From: Mycobacterium sp. 852013-50091_SCH5140682
Lineage (GTDB): Bacteria > Actinomycetota > Actinomycetes > Mycobacteriales > Mycobacteriaceae
Assembly (NCBI RefSeq): GCF_001665685.1
Contig: NZ_LZTB01000004.1
Location: 62,001-126,000 of the forward strand
Length of the DNA: 64,000 nt
Direction: 5' to 3'
Positions 45,294 through 53,770 of the stretch are shown here, one piece after another (the stretch's first letter is position 1; the number at the start of each line of letters is the position of its first letter). The position numbers and the translations under genes are program-made. The notes under the pieces are model-generated. The model was given only the letters and a program-made list of their open reading frames with translations, had not been told where the DNA came from and searched no databases.

Positions 45294-46184
45294 TCAGCGG
45301 TAGCCGTGAGCTAGCGCCTTCTCGGTATCCTTGCGCACCGCAGCGGCGACGTCCGCGGGCAACGCCAGCCGAGGCGGACGACACGCGCCGCCGCGGCGGT
45401 CCGCAACGTCCATCGACAACTTGATGGCTTGAACGAACGCGGGCTTGGAGTCCCAGCGCAGTAGCGAGTGCAGGTCGCGGTACATCGGCAGTGCGTTGTC
45501 CAGATCCCTGGCCACTGCGAGTTCCCACAGTTGCACCGATGCGGCCGGTAGCGCGTTGGGATACCCGGCGATCCAGCCCTTAGCACCGGCGAGGGCGAGT
45601 TCGAGCACCACGTCGTCGGTACCGACGAGTACGTCGAGTTCGGGTGCCAGTTCCTGGATCTCGTAGATCCTGCGCACGTCGCCGGAGAATTCCTTGACGG
45701 CCACGATCAGGCCGGCAGAGTACAACCGGGCCAGCAGTGCCGGAGACAAATCGACCTTCGTATCGAGAGGGTTGTTGTACGCCACGACCGGTACGCCGGC
45801 TGAGGCGACCTCTTCGTAGTGAGCGAACACGATGTCGTCGTCGGCGCGGTAGGCGTTCGGTGGCAGCGAAAGCACCGCGTCGGCGCCTGCCTGCTTGGCC
45901 TGCTGGGCCCAGAACTTGGCTTCCCGCGAGCCGTATGCGCCGGTGCCGGGCACCACGCTGAAGCCCTCGGGAGCGGCTTCGACGGCGACCTCGACGACCT
46001 TCGCCCGTTCCTCGGTAGTCAGGCACGAGTACTCACCGAGCGACCCGTTGGGAGTTATTCCGTGGCAGCCGTTCTCGGCCAGCCAGCGGACATGATCAGC
46101 GAATGCACCGAAGTCGACCGAAAGGTCGGCGTTATACGGCAGCGCGCTCGCCACCACCACGCCGTGCCAAGGCTGCGTGCTCAT
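45294..46184 (-). CDS. DapA-family lyase, probable pyrroline-4-hydroxy-2-carboxylate deaminase
   Basis: A 296-residue TIM-barrel aldolase of the DHDPS/NAL family. The Schiff-base Lys is K164 in VAVKEFSGD, with Y136 in VAYNNP and the NGSLGEYSCLT (46-56) substrate loop. In hydroxyproline catabolism this family deaminates 1-pyrroline-4-hydroxy-2-carboxylate to 2-oxoglutarate semialdehyde, the substrate of the KGSADH in this cluster. GAGGAG precedes the ATG; an operator is about 70 bases upstream. First gene of the dapA-epimerase unit. Confidence 0.88.
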   Translation of the reverse strand: MSTQPWHGVVVASALPYNADLSVDFGAFADHVRWLAENGCHGITPNGSLGEYSCLTTEERAKVVEVAVEAAPEGFSVVPGTGAYGSREAKFWAQQAKQAGADAVLSLPPNAYRADDDIVFAHYEEVASAGVPVVAYNNPLDTKVDLSPALLARLYSAGLIVAVKEFSGDVRRIYEIQELAPELDVLVGTDDVVLELALAGAKGWIAGYPNALPAASVQLWELAVARDLDNALPMYRDLHSLLRWDSKPAFVQAIKLSMDVADRRGGACRPPRLALPADVAAAVRKDTEKALAHGYR

Positions 46185-46251
46185 ATTGGAATCTCCTCTG
46201 GTTTCAGGTCGGCAAACACACCGTTGGATCTTGGATTTTGGATCTTTGTGT

Positions 46252-46267
46252 GTTGTCGACAATGTAC
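46252..46267. promoter_or_regulatory. GntR-type operator (site 5)
   Basis: GTTGTCGACAATGTAC, within a longer GTGTGTTG...TACACAC near-palindrome, about 70 bases upstream of the DapA-like start. Confidence 0.7.
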
Positions 46268-46329
46268 TACACACCTTGGGATGTATGGAAGAGGATTCGC
46301 GCGACTCGCTCACTGCCCGGTAGGTACTC

Positions 46330-47586
46330 CTAACGATCGAGGTCGTGCTCAACGAAACGGTCTCCGGCTCCGATCCACCCGGTCGCGAACAGCGCCACCA
46401 GCGCGATAACCAATGCGAGCAGCGCAGTGCTCCAACTGTCCGTCAGATCTCGCAACGCACCCACCAGCAGCGGCCCCGCGGCCGCGATGAGGTACCCGAT
46501 CGTTTGTGCCATACCGGAAAGATCAGCAGCCACAGATGCGCTCTGTGTCCGAAGGACAAACAGCATCAGCGCCAAACCGATACCTGCTCCCTGTCCCACA
46601 CCCAGCAGGACGACCCACAGAACCGGGGCGCCGTTGGGGCCGAGTAGCAGCCCGATCAACCCTGTCGAGAACCCCATCACCGATACCCAGACGAAGGGCC
46701 GCTGATTCGTTCGCATGGTGGCGACGATCGGGATGAGCAGGGAACTGACCGTTCCCACGATGCTCATGACGGACGCCGTCATTCCGGCTCGGGACCGACT
46801 CATCCCTGCTTCAGTGAGAAGGGTTGGCAACCAGGCGATGAGCGCGTAGTACACCAGCGACTGCATGGCCATGTACAACGACACGGCCCAAGCCAGCCCT
46901 GATCGCCACACGGCCAACCGTCTGGCCGGGGCCAGCGCCTTCGGGGGCGCTGTCGAGCATGCATTGGGCAGCCACAGCGCCAACGCGGCCAGGGTCAGCA
47001 ACCCCCACACCGCCAGCGCCCCACGCCAGTTGATACCCAACGCCGAACCGACAGGAACGCTGGTTGCCGAGGCGAGTGCCGCACCGCCGTTGAGGCATAG
47101 TGAGTACAGCCCCATGACCATGCCGGTGCGCAAGGGGTAATCCCGTTTGATGACGCCGGGCAACAGGACGTTGGTCACCGCGATCCCGATACCGGCGACG
47201 GCGGAGCCTGCGAACAACGCCGGCAAGCTTGGCACCAAGCGCAGTCCGATGCCGCCCAACAAAACAACCAAAGCTGCTGCCAGGACGCGGTCCATCCCCC
47301 AGCGTCTTCCGGCCGCTGGAGCCACCATGGCGAACAAGCCGAAGCACAGCAATGGCAACGTGGTGAGCACGCTGACAGCGGTGGCACCCAGTCCAGTGTC
47401 CGCACGCAACTGCGGTGTCAAAGGGCCGACCGCGGCCAGGACCGGGCGTTGATTCAGCGATATGGCTATCAAAGCAGCCAACGATGCCGCGGACTTCCAT
47501 ACCGTGCCGTCGGCGCGGACGGGGAAGCGGCATGACCGCCAGATGCGAGCCCGATCAATTCCGCAGCTCAATAACGGATTTCGCAC
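46330..47586 (-). CDS. MFS transporter, CynX/NimT-like
   Basis: A 418-residue major-facilitator protein with about 12 helices. SLNQRPVLAAVGPLTPQLRADTGL and GIGIAVTNVLLPGVIKRDYP are typical of the cyanate/2-nitroimidazole (CP) family. The GTG start follows GAGGGA closely; no good internal start precedes the first helix. It lies 80 bases after the LLM gene on the same strand and is probably co-transcribed from the operator at 48680. A second substrate or product transporter of the cluster (inference). Confidence 0.85.
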   Translation of the reverse strand: MRNPLLSCGIDRARIWRSCRFPVRADGTVWKSAASLAALIAISLNQRPVLAAVGPLTPQLRADTGLGATAVSVLTTLPLLCFGLFAMVAPAAGRRWGMDRVLAAALVVLLGGIGLRLVPSLPALFAGSAVAGIGIAVTNVLLPGVIKRDYPLRTGMVMGLYSLCLNGGAALASATSVPVGSALGINWRGALAVWGLLTLAALALWLPNACSTAPPKALAPARRLAVWRSGLAWAVSLYMAMQSLVYYALIAWLPTLLTEAGMSRSRAGMTASVMSIVGTVSSLLIPIVATMRTNQRPFVWVSVMGFSTGLIGLLLGPNGAPVLWVVLLGVGQGAGIGLALMLFVLRTQSASVAADLSGMAQTIGYLIAAAGPLLVGALRDLTDSWSTALLALVIALVALFATGWIGAGDRFVEHDLDR

Positions 47587-47666
47587 TGATCCCTCATAAT
47601 CTGGGGTTTGGTGGCGTGTGGGATTACGTCCTGTACGCGATCCAGCCAGGCATTCGCAGCAGCCGA

Positions 47667-48584
47667 TTACCCGCCAGCGGGTCCGGATCGACCCCACGCC
47701 CTAACGAGGTCTGTGATCGCTGCGAGGAAGTCTGACGTGTCAACCTCCTCGCCAATCGGCTGAAGAATCACCGTGTCGAGCCCGGCCGCGCAGTAGGGCG
47801 CAATGCCTTCGCTGATACTGTCAGCCGAACCACCGACACCGAATTCCTCGGCGGCCGTTACATTCCAATGCTGAGCTTCCGCGGCCAAGCGCGACGCAGA
47901 GTCAGCACCCGGCGCGCACGCAAGGTACATCATTTGGCGAAAGTTCCTGAGGGGCTGGAGCTGTCGGCTCAAGTCGACGTGTCCGAGCGCAACACGCATA
48001 CTCGACGCGGTCTGCTGACAATCCAGGACCACACCGTCAGCAAGTTCACCTGCGAGCGCCAACGTCTTAGGGCCGGCCCCGCCGATCAACACGGGAACCC
48101 GCACCTCGGGCACGTACCTGAGACAAACCGAATCGAGGCATATGTAGTCGCCTGCCACACTAACCGTCTGTCCTGCCAAGAGCCCACGGAGTGCTGTCAC
48201 ATACTCGCGCAACAGGGTCAGAGGCGAGGCGACGGCAACTCCCGATTGACGCATCCAATGCTGCACGCCGTGTCCAATCGCGACCTGCACGCGTCCGGGG
48301 AACATCGCTGCGAGCGTCGAGATCTCCAACGCCGCTGCGACTACGGTGCGCAACGGGGCGGGTAATACTCCGACGCCAACTACGAGCGATCTGGTAGCTG
48401 CCAAAGCGACCGACGCTTGCGCTATTCCACCTTGCAGGAAACAGTCTTCCCACAACCAGAGTTCGTCGACACCACTCTGGTCAGCCTCCGCAGCGAACAC
48501 CATGAGCGAACGGGGGTCGAAGTCTGGACGCCAGACCACGCCAATGCGCGCCGGGACACCCTTCGCCACTATCAGCTCAGACAA
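47667..48584 (-). CDS. LLM-class flavin-dependent oxidoreductase
   Basis: A 305-residue luciferase-like protein: IGVVWRPDFDPRSLMVFAAEADQ, SGVDELWLWEDCF, ATRSLVVGVGVLPAPLRTVVAAA and VPVLIGGAGPKTLALAGELADGVVLD, the latter the common F420/FMN phosphate-binding region. The TTG start with GGGAGA seven bases upstream is provisional; a GTG five codons later is possible. An operator copy lies about 95 bases upstream. Cofactor F420 is likely in mycobacteria but not proven by sequence. Confidence 0.85.
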   Translation of the reverse strand: MSELIVAKGVPARIGVVWRPDFDPRSLMVFAAEADQSGVDELWLWEDCFLQGGIAQASVALAATRSLVVGVGVLPAPLRTVVAAALEISTLAAMFPGRVQVAIGHGVQHWMRQSGVAVASPLTLLREYVTALRGLLAGQTVSVAGDYICLDSVCLRYVPEVRVPVLIGGAGPKTLALAGELADGVVLDCQQTASSMRVALGHVDLSRQLQPLRNFRQMMYLACAPGADSASRLAAEAQHWNVTAAEEFGVGGSADSISEGIAPYCAAGLDTVILQPIGEEVDTSDFLAAITDLVRAWGRSGPAGG

Positions 48585-48679
48585 AAACCATCTCCCTCGA
48601 ATGAGCAACAAAATGACTACGGGCCGCTCATCGGAGTCGCACCTCGAGCCGGCAAGCCCGACGATCAAGCTATCGTTGA

Positions 48680-48692
48680 TTGTCGACAGTAC
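48680..48692. promoter_or_regulatory. GntR-type operator (site 6)
   Basis: TTGTCGACAGTAC followed by GC, upstream of the LLM-MFS unit. One mismatch from the consensus TTGTCGACAATAC. It marks the right-hand edge of the regulon. The surrounding 299-base interval to the lipoprotein gene holds no other gene that I can support. Confidence 0.65.
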
Positions 48693-48883
48693 GCAACCCA
48701 TTGGCAAGGTACTCGCCACGGGCGTTTACTGTCCACCGGAGAATGATCTGTCGGCTCCACGGTCGAAATGCCGTTGTCACGTAACCCCTCGCCCTATCTA
48801 TCACCGTGCATCGGGACGTCGGCGTCCACGGTATCGAGACGGGCGGTCCATGTGCCGCCGGACCCTTGAGATAGGAGCGGCAG

Positions 48884-49561
48884 ATGGCGGCGTGCCGGCG
48901 GGAGAACTCCCCTCAACCAGCTCGCGTCAACCAGAAATCCGTCATCCTCGCGCGCACAATCACGACTGTCGCCGCGAGCATTGTCTTGGTCTTCGCCGCC
49001 GCGTGTTCGAGCGTCGACGTAGCCAAGCTGATCCCCACATCCGACCCGAGCATTTCGGCGGCACCGGTAAAGCTGACCGACAGCGATCTCCAAGCGGTGT
49101 GCAGCGGGGCAACCGCGTCACGCGCGACGGCCTTCGACCCACAGGCACAGTCCCACAAGGTAATTCTGTTCTCGCCCCTCAACGGCTCACTCGTGGAGGA
49201 CACCAGCATGCTGCCCACTGATTGGATGGTCCAGTTCAACCAGAGCAGTGATGCCTACGCGAAGATCGATCTGGTGGCCTGTATCCAGGTGACCGATGAA
49301 CAACCCTTGAAAGAGTGCACCGGGTACGAGGACAACGGCGCCGCCACCGCAAACAAGGTCAACCTGCAGAGCGCAACGTACTCTCTCTCGGTGCGGTCGG
49401 CGGTAACAGCCAAAGAGCTGGGCCGGACGGAATTGTCGACCGCCGACGACACCTGCCCGATGTTCATGAGCTTCGACGATGACACACAGATCAAGACGTA
49501 CGACGTGCCGCCGCCCAAGGACGACGTCGTGGCGTTCATCAAGCAATTCGCGCAGCCGTAA
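48884..49561 (+). CDS. Secreted lipoprotein of unknown function
   Basis: A 225-residue protein with a lipoprotein signal: hydrophobic TTVAASIVLVFAAAC with a lipobox ending in C41 (AAAC-SS). The mature domain has Cys residues near 73, 132, 144 and 190 that could form disulfides, and a beta-rich pattern (YAKIDLVACIQVTD, ATYSLSVRSAV). AGGAG precedes the ATG. I do not recognise the family; mycobacterial lipoproteins of this type are usually envelope-anchored. Monocistronic. Confidence 0.8.
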   Translation: MAACRRENSPQPARVNQKSVILARTITTVAASIVLVFAAACSSVDVAKLIPTSDPSISAAPVKLTDSDLQAVCSGATASRATAFDPQAQSHKVILFSPLNGSLVEDTSMLPTDWMVQFNQSSDAYAKIDLVACIQVTDEQPLKECTGYEDNGAATANKVNLQSATYSLSVRSAVTAKELGRTELSTADDTCPMFMSFDDDTQIKTYDVPPPKDDVVAFIKQFAQP

Positions 49562-49614
49562 CATATTGACTGCCAACGGTAGTCACTCTCAACCCGGTCA
49601 ACGGTGTTTCATCG

Positions 49615-49639
49615 CCGGATACGCGCTGAGATAATCCGG
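49615..49639. terminator. Weak hairpin between lipoprotein and dodecin genes
   Basis: CCGGAT, 13-base loop, ATCCGG, located about 50 bases after both convergent stops. It may be a terminator; the stem is short. Confidence 0.3.
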
Positions 49640-49688
49640 CCCTGGGCAGATAGGAAGGGTGTCCTACCTCCAAGCGGTCGAGCGGAAA

Positions 49689-49907
49689 TCAGTCGGCCGC
49701 GGACTCCAACCGGAATCCGACCTTGAGGGTGACCTGAAAGTGTTTGACCTCGCCGGCATCGAGGTGGCCGCGGACTTGCTGCACCTCGAACCAATCCAGG
49801 TCGCGCACAGTCTGCGAGGCCCGTGAGATGGCGTTGCGGATCGCCGCATCGATGCCCTCTGGCGAACTTCCCACGACCTCGATGACACGGTAGACGTGAT
49901 CGCTCAC
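49689..49907 (-). CDS. Dodecin
   Basis: A 72-residue flavin/CoA-storage protein that forms a hollow dodecamer. VYRVIEVVGSSPEGIDAAI, the flavin-stacking W39 in DLDWFEV, and HFQVTLKVGFRLE match the family over its full length. The GTG start has AAAGGGG upstream. Monocistronic. Confidence 0.93.
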   Translation of the reverse strand: MSDHVYRVIEVVGSSPEGIDAAIRNAISRASQTVRDLDWFEVQQVRGHLDAGEVKHFQVTLKVGFRLESAAD

Positions 49908-50137
49908 AGTGGTCCCCTTTCGGACGTCAGCCTGGACGTCCAAGCGTATGGCTACATGAGTTGCGATGGCGGTCAAAACGCCATAAGTCGTTCACCGTTT
50001 GTGCCGAACACTATGCGGCGCAACCACTCCAGCGCAGCGTCAGGATCAGCGATCATCCCGCACGGGGTTCGCGTTTGGGCAGACCAGCCGCTGCAGCCAT
50101 ACCGCAGCGAGGCGTTCAGCAATGCCACCGCTGGGCG

Positions 50138-50353
50138 TCAGGATTCCGGTGGTTGCACGCGGCGCTGCCGCCTCGTTGTGTTGGCGCAGTTGATGTTTGA
50201 GTCCGCAACAACAGAAGGATAGTGCCTGTCCTGGACAGAGCCGTCGACATAAATCGACCACGGGCAGGAGCGGCATTGGCTTCTGTCTAGTTCATCAAGT
50301 GCAGCGGCGGCGATGATGACGATCGGAGACCCGCATGCCGGGCACCGCATCAT
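50138..50353 (-). CDS. Possible small zinc-ribbon protein
   Basis: A 71-residue frame starting MMRCPACGSP with a second CRSCPW pair 22 residues later: two CxxC knuckles fitting a zinc ribbon. The rest is low-complexity and basic. No good ribosome site is seen and codon usage is not compelling. It is the only gene candidate in 49908-50509; otherwise that stretch shows nothing I can support. Confidence 0.35.
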   Translation of the reverse strand: MMRCPACGSPIVIIAAAALDELDRSQCRSCPWSIYVDGSVQDRHYPSVVADSNINCANTTRRQRRVQPPES

Positions 50354-50509
50354 TCAGCAATACCACTGTCGGTGCACCAGCGCAACGATGAATGCGGCGC
50401 GCACTACCGCGCCACACTGCCGGCAATACTAGCCGACCTACGAGACAGATTGTCGTGCTTTTCGATTCACCCCAGGTGAGCCGCGGACTCTGCCGCACCC
50501 GATACGTGG

Positions 50510-50881
50510 CTATACCGACAAATGTCCGTCGACAAGGCAGCTACCACCGGCCGCCCTGGTGTGGATATCGGCGCAATACAGGGCGACATCGTCGAGGAGG
50601 TCGACATCACCGAGAGGCAAGGTGGCCCGCAATGTCACCGGATTGTGCATGACGTCGAGGTGGAAGACCGCGTCGATCAGCTGTCTGCGCACCCGTGGCG
50701 AGGGATTCCCGGCAGCGATGTCGATGCTGAGCTCGATGGCCGAGGAGCTGGGCCGGATGTCGGCGAACGCCACGTCGTGGTATCCGGCGGCGACGCTGAC
50801 GTGATATTCGCCGCGCTCGGCGGTGATAGAGGTGGACAGGACGCCGGCGTACTGGTCGAGGTCGGCGTGAGATTCGTTCAT
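50510..50881 (-). CDS. Conserved-looking hypothetical protein
   Basis: A 123-residue soluble protein (MNESHADLDQYAGVL start) with GGGAG six bases before the ATG. The pattern is amphipathic beta strands (STSITAERGEYHVSVAAG, IELSIDIAAGN, RQLIDAVFHLDV, NPVTLRATLPLGD), possibly an OB- or BON-like small sensor fold; I do not recognise it. Divergent from the OmpR-type gene with 280 bases between, containing a CTACGTAG palindrome. Confidence 0.6.
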   Translation of the reverse strand: MNESHADLDQYAGVLSTSITAERGEYHVSVAAGYHDVAFADIRPSSSAIELSIDIAAGNPSPRVRRQLIDAVFHLDVMHNPVTLRATLPLGDVDLLDDVALYCADIHTRAAGGSCLVDGHLSV

Positions 50882-51136
50882 CACTGCTCCCGTGCACATC
50901 GGTAGGTGGCGAGCCGTTTGATGCGTCCGCTGGTCGGACCGCCCGATATCCTCGCGCCGGAAGGTCCGTTACTACGGTCCCACCATTCCCGTCGCGGCGG
51001 AAGGGCCCGTCGTCATCTGTCGCGCCGCTATCTCGTTGCGGTTGGGCGAATTGTCGACAAAACGGCCCTCAGCGGGCACCAAGGTCACGATTGATTAAAG
51101 AAGCACCGCCGGATCCAGGAATCAACCTTCTACGAT

Positions 51137-51144
51137 CTACGTAG
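51137..51144. promoter_or_regulatory. CTACGTAG palindrome before OmpR-type gene
   Basis: Palindromic CTACGTAG within a longer CTACGATCTACGTAGTAG stretch, 17 bases before the OmpR-type start. The same core recurs at 51929-51936 upstream of the NlpC/P60 gene. Candidate binding site of BlaI or of the OmpR-type protein. Confidence 0.45.
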
Positions 51145-51161
51145 TAGCTCAGTATTATTGG

Positions 51162-51824
51162 ATGCCAGATGTCAACACCACACCTCGAGTCCTCGTCATC
51201 GACGATGCCGGCGGATGGGTGCTAGGCATCCTGGCCGAGCTGCGGCGGCACCGGATGCCCGTGCTCGTGGTGCCCGACGGATGCGACCCCTGGGACATCA
51301 CCCACCGTTTTCAGCCACGGGTGATCATCCTCAGTACATCCGCACGCGAGGGTGCGGCGTGGCGAATCTGCGACGCGGATGTCATCGAGGTGAATTCCGA
51401 CAGCCCTACCGACGCGACTCTGACGGGCGCAGACATCGTGACCCTGGCGTGGCAGCCCGACGATCTCGGCGATCCGGCGGGAGCCTCGGGGTCGGGCGGG
51501 AGACACACGTTCGGCAGGCAGGTTTTCGGACCTCTGCACATCGACACCGTCCGCCGCCACGTGTCGGTCGCCGATGTTGAAATCCGCTTGACCCGCATAC
51601 AGTTCGACATTCTCGTCGCGCTGGCACGCCGGGCGGGCGAGGTCGTGTCGCGCCACGAACTCATGACCGAGGTGTGGGGCCCTCAACGAACCGGTAGCCC
51701 AGGGTTGCTCGACGTGCACATCGGAAAGCTGCGCAAGCGGTTGGGCGACAACCCGACGAGGCCCATGTTGATACTGACCGTCCGCGGACGCGGCTTCCGC
51801 CTCGCCCCCGAAGGCTGGCGCTGA
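51162..51824 (+). CDS. OmpR-type winged-helix regulator with degenerate receiver
   Basis: A 220-residue protein. Residues about 10-100 resemble a receiver (VLVIDDAGGW keeps an acidic pair) but the phosphorylated Asp position is Ser in PRVIILS, and the switch residues are not obvious. Residues about 125-218 are a clear PhoB/OmpR winged helix (TRIQFDILVALARRAGEVVSRHELM, VHIGKLRKRLGD, TVRGRGFRL). It has no adjacent kinase. It is probably an orphan regulator that works without phosphorylation. Confidence 0.85.
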   Translation: MPDVNTTPRVLVIDDAGGWVLGILAELRRHRMPVLVVPDGCDPWDITHRFQPRVIILSTSAREGAAWRICDADVIEVNSDSPTDATLTGADIVTLAWQPDDLGDPAGASGSGGRHTFGRQVFGPLHIDTVRRHVSVADVEIRLTRIQFDILVALARRAGEVVSRHELMTEVWGPQRTGSPGLLDVHIGKLRKRLGDNPTRPMLILTVRGRGFRLAPEGWR

Positions 51825-51928
51825 GCGAACGGAAGCTCTTCGCGCACATCGAATTACGTGCTTGGAATTCGCCAGACGGGTGTTACCAATGTGAACAGAG
51901 TGCTGTACGGTACGAAAGTACTGATTTA

Positions 51929-51936
51929 CTACGTAG
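51929..51936. promoter_or_regulatory. CTACGTAG palindrome before NlpC/P60 gene
   Basis: CTACGTAG within TACTACGTAGGTAC, about 100 bases before the NlpC/P60 start. A second GTAC-rich dyad (GTACGGTAC) lies just upstream. Matches the site at 51137. Confidence 0.45.
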
Positions 51937-52034
51937 GTACAGAGGGCATAAGCAAAGGCGCAGCAGCCACGAGGTGTGACGCCGGATTTCGATTCGATTG
52001 GGCCTCGGCTATGACAGGGAAGGAGAACGCGGTC

Positions 52035-52811
52035 ATGCCTTCCCCGCCGCATGCATCCCCGCATCGCCCCACGACGGACCCACGTTGCTGGGATCGCCGG
52101 ACACTACTGCGCGCAGGATGTCTGGCCGCCGCGTCGGTCGCAGCGTGCGCCGCGTCGGTCGCAGCGTGCGCCGCGCCGCGCGCGCACGCCGAACCGAACG
52201 CGGGCCCGTGGGATCCGACGTTGCCCAATCTGCTCAGCGCGGGCGCCCCCGGCGACCCGGTGGCCATAGCCAATGCCTCGCTGCAGGCCAGCGCGCGGGC
52301 CGCACAGACGACAATGGATCTGGGTCGCTCGTTCCTCGGCAGCCTGGGCCTGATGCCAACCAACACCATGACGGCCCCCGGCGCACTGCGCGGCAATCGG
52401 GTCTACGGCAGGCAGGCGGTCGAGTACGTCATCCGGCGGGCCGGCTCTCAAATCGGCGTCCCGTACTCATGGGGAGGCGGCAGCCTGACGGGACCCAGCC
52501 GAGGAGTGGACTCCGGTGCCGACACTGTCGGGTTCGACTGCTCAGGGCTGGTGCGGTATGCGTTCGCCGGTGTAGGAGTGCTGCTACCAAGGTATTCCGG
52601 CGATCAGTACAGTGCGGGCCGCCAACTTCCGCCATCGCAGGCCAAGCGCGGGGATCTGTTGTTCTGGGGGCCCGGTGGTGGACAGCACGAAGCGCTCTAC
52701 CTCGGCGGCGGTCAGATGCTCGAGGCGCAGCAGACCGGGGTGCCGGTCAAGGTTTCGCCCGTGCGCACCTCCGGGATGACTCCCTACGTCACGCGCGTCA
52801 TCGAAACCTGA
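52035..52811 (+). CDS. NlpC/P60 endopeptidase, RipD-like
   Basis: A 258-residue exported protein. A twin-arginine-like signal (DRRTLLRAG, 20-28) precedes a hydrophobic stretch containing an exact tandem repeat ASVAACA; cleavage is likely after AHA (52). The NlpC/P60 domain has C169 in GFDCSGLVRYAF and H218 in GQHEALYLGG, so the catalytic pair is intact, unlike M. tuberculosis RipD. It would cleave peptidoglycan stems. AGGAG precedes the chosen ATG; an ATG eight codons earlier is possible. Confidence 0.88.
   Translation: MPSPPHASPHRPTTDPRCWDRRTLLRAGCLAAASVAACAASVAACAAPRAHAEPNAGPWDPTLPNLLSAGAPGDPVAIANASLQASARAAQTTMDLGRSFLGSLGLMPTNTMTAPGALRGNRVYGRQAVEYVIRRAGSQIGVPYSWGGGSLTGPSRGVDSGADTVGFDCSGLVRYAFAGVGVLLPRYSGDQYSAGRQLPPSQAKRGDLLFWGPGGGQHEALYLGGGQMLEAQQTGVPVKVSPVRTSGMTPYVTRVIET
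52131..52172. repeat. 21-base tandem duplication in signal-peptide coding region
   Basis: Two perfect copies of a 21-base unit beginning GCGTCGGTCGCAGC, at 52131-52151 and 52152-52172, encode ASVAACA twice. It lengthens the hydrophobic core of the signal peptide in frame. Confidence 0.9.
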
Positions 52812-52828
52812 CGCCTGGGCGCTGCAAG

Positions 52829-53770
52829 CTAGATGCAGGGCAACAGTCCCGCGATGTCGAGAACGACCAGGCTTGCCGGCGTGAGAAGAAACGCCGTCGC
52901 AGCAGCAGTGAGCCCAATCTGGGCACTCACGCGGCCTCCGGGCGTCGCGGGTGACAGCAGTCGCTGCGCACGGCTCAAGACGGCGACATCCGCGGCGCCG
53001 AGCGCACCGGCAGGGACCGCCGCGACCAATGCCATCAACCCGCCGACCAACGCGCACCGGCCGTGTCGGCGAGCAGCAGCATCGTCGGCGCACATTTCCA
53101 GCAGCCGCGATACCTCGGTGACCGCCCGGTTCATCAGCCTCACTCGCGCAAACACGGTGGCCACACCCCGCAGCATCGTCATCACGGCGGGATGATGCCC
53201 CGCCACGTGCGCACGTTCGTGCGCGATCACCGCGGCGAGTTCGTGGCGGTCCAGCACAGCCACCGCCGCACTGGTGACGACGATGGTCGACGGACGACCG
53301 GCCACGCAGTACGCGGTACGTTCGGGGGCGTCGACGACGTACACGTCCGGAACATCTGTCGGATGACCGACGAGGCGGACGGCCTGGGCGTGCGCGCGAG
53401 CACGGCCGCGCAACCGCACGACCGTGCGGCCGCCGCGCACCACCAGATAGCCGATGCCGGCCAGCACCACGCCCACGCCTGTCAGGACCCCCAGCTGCGC
53501 ATACCGACCGGCGTCACCCGCGGCCCAGCGGCACAGCACTTCCACGCAGCACCGCACCAGCGAATTGTGCCGACCCCAGTGAGCGGCCACGCTGATCACG
53601 AGCAGGATCGCCGCCGCCAGCCACGCCATCAGCACACTGGCGACCGCGCCCACCCACGCCGCAACACCGACCCGAGGTGCGTGGCCGGCGCGCGACAGGC
53701 GGCCCAACACCGATGGGCCGAACGCCAGCACCGCAGCGCTATAAGTGACGAGGCCAGCCGCAGCGTTCAC
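52829..53770 (-). CDS. M56-family membrane metallopeptidase, BlaR1-like
   Basis: A 313-residue membrane protease with the zinc motif HERAH (H184, E185, H188) between membrane helices (about 8-24, 38-62, 92-112 and 280-310). There is no C-terminal penicillin-sensor domain, as is usual for mycobacterial BlaR homologues. In known systems it cleaves BlaI on beta-lactam stress to induce target genes. The GTG start overlaps the BlaI stop (GTGA). Confidence 0.9.
   Translation of the reverse strand: MNAAAGLVTYSAAVLAFGPSVLGRLSRAGHAPRVGVAAWVGAVASVLMAWLAAAILLVISVAAHWGRHNSLVRCCVEVLCRWAAGDAGRYAQLGVLTGVGVVLAGIGYLVVRGGRTVVRLRGRARAHAQAVRLVGHPTDVPDVYVVDAPERTAYCVAGRPSTIVVTSAAVAVLDRHELAAVIAHERAHVAGHHPAVMTMLRGVATVFARVRLMNRAVTEVSRLLEMCADDAAARRHGRCALVGGLMALVAAVPAGALGAADVAVLSRAQRLLSPATPGGRVSAQIGLTAAATAFLLTPASLVVLDIAGLLPCI

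Noticed and set aside
51052..51064. TTGTCGACAAAAC, a seventh match to the TTGTCGACAA palindrome
   Set aside because: It lacks the TAC extension, lies outside the catabolic cluster, and is not close to a related gene; a 10-base palindrome can occur by chance.
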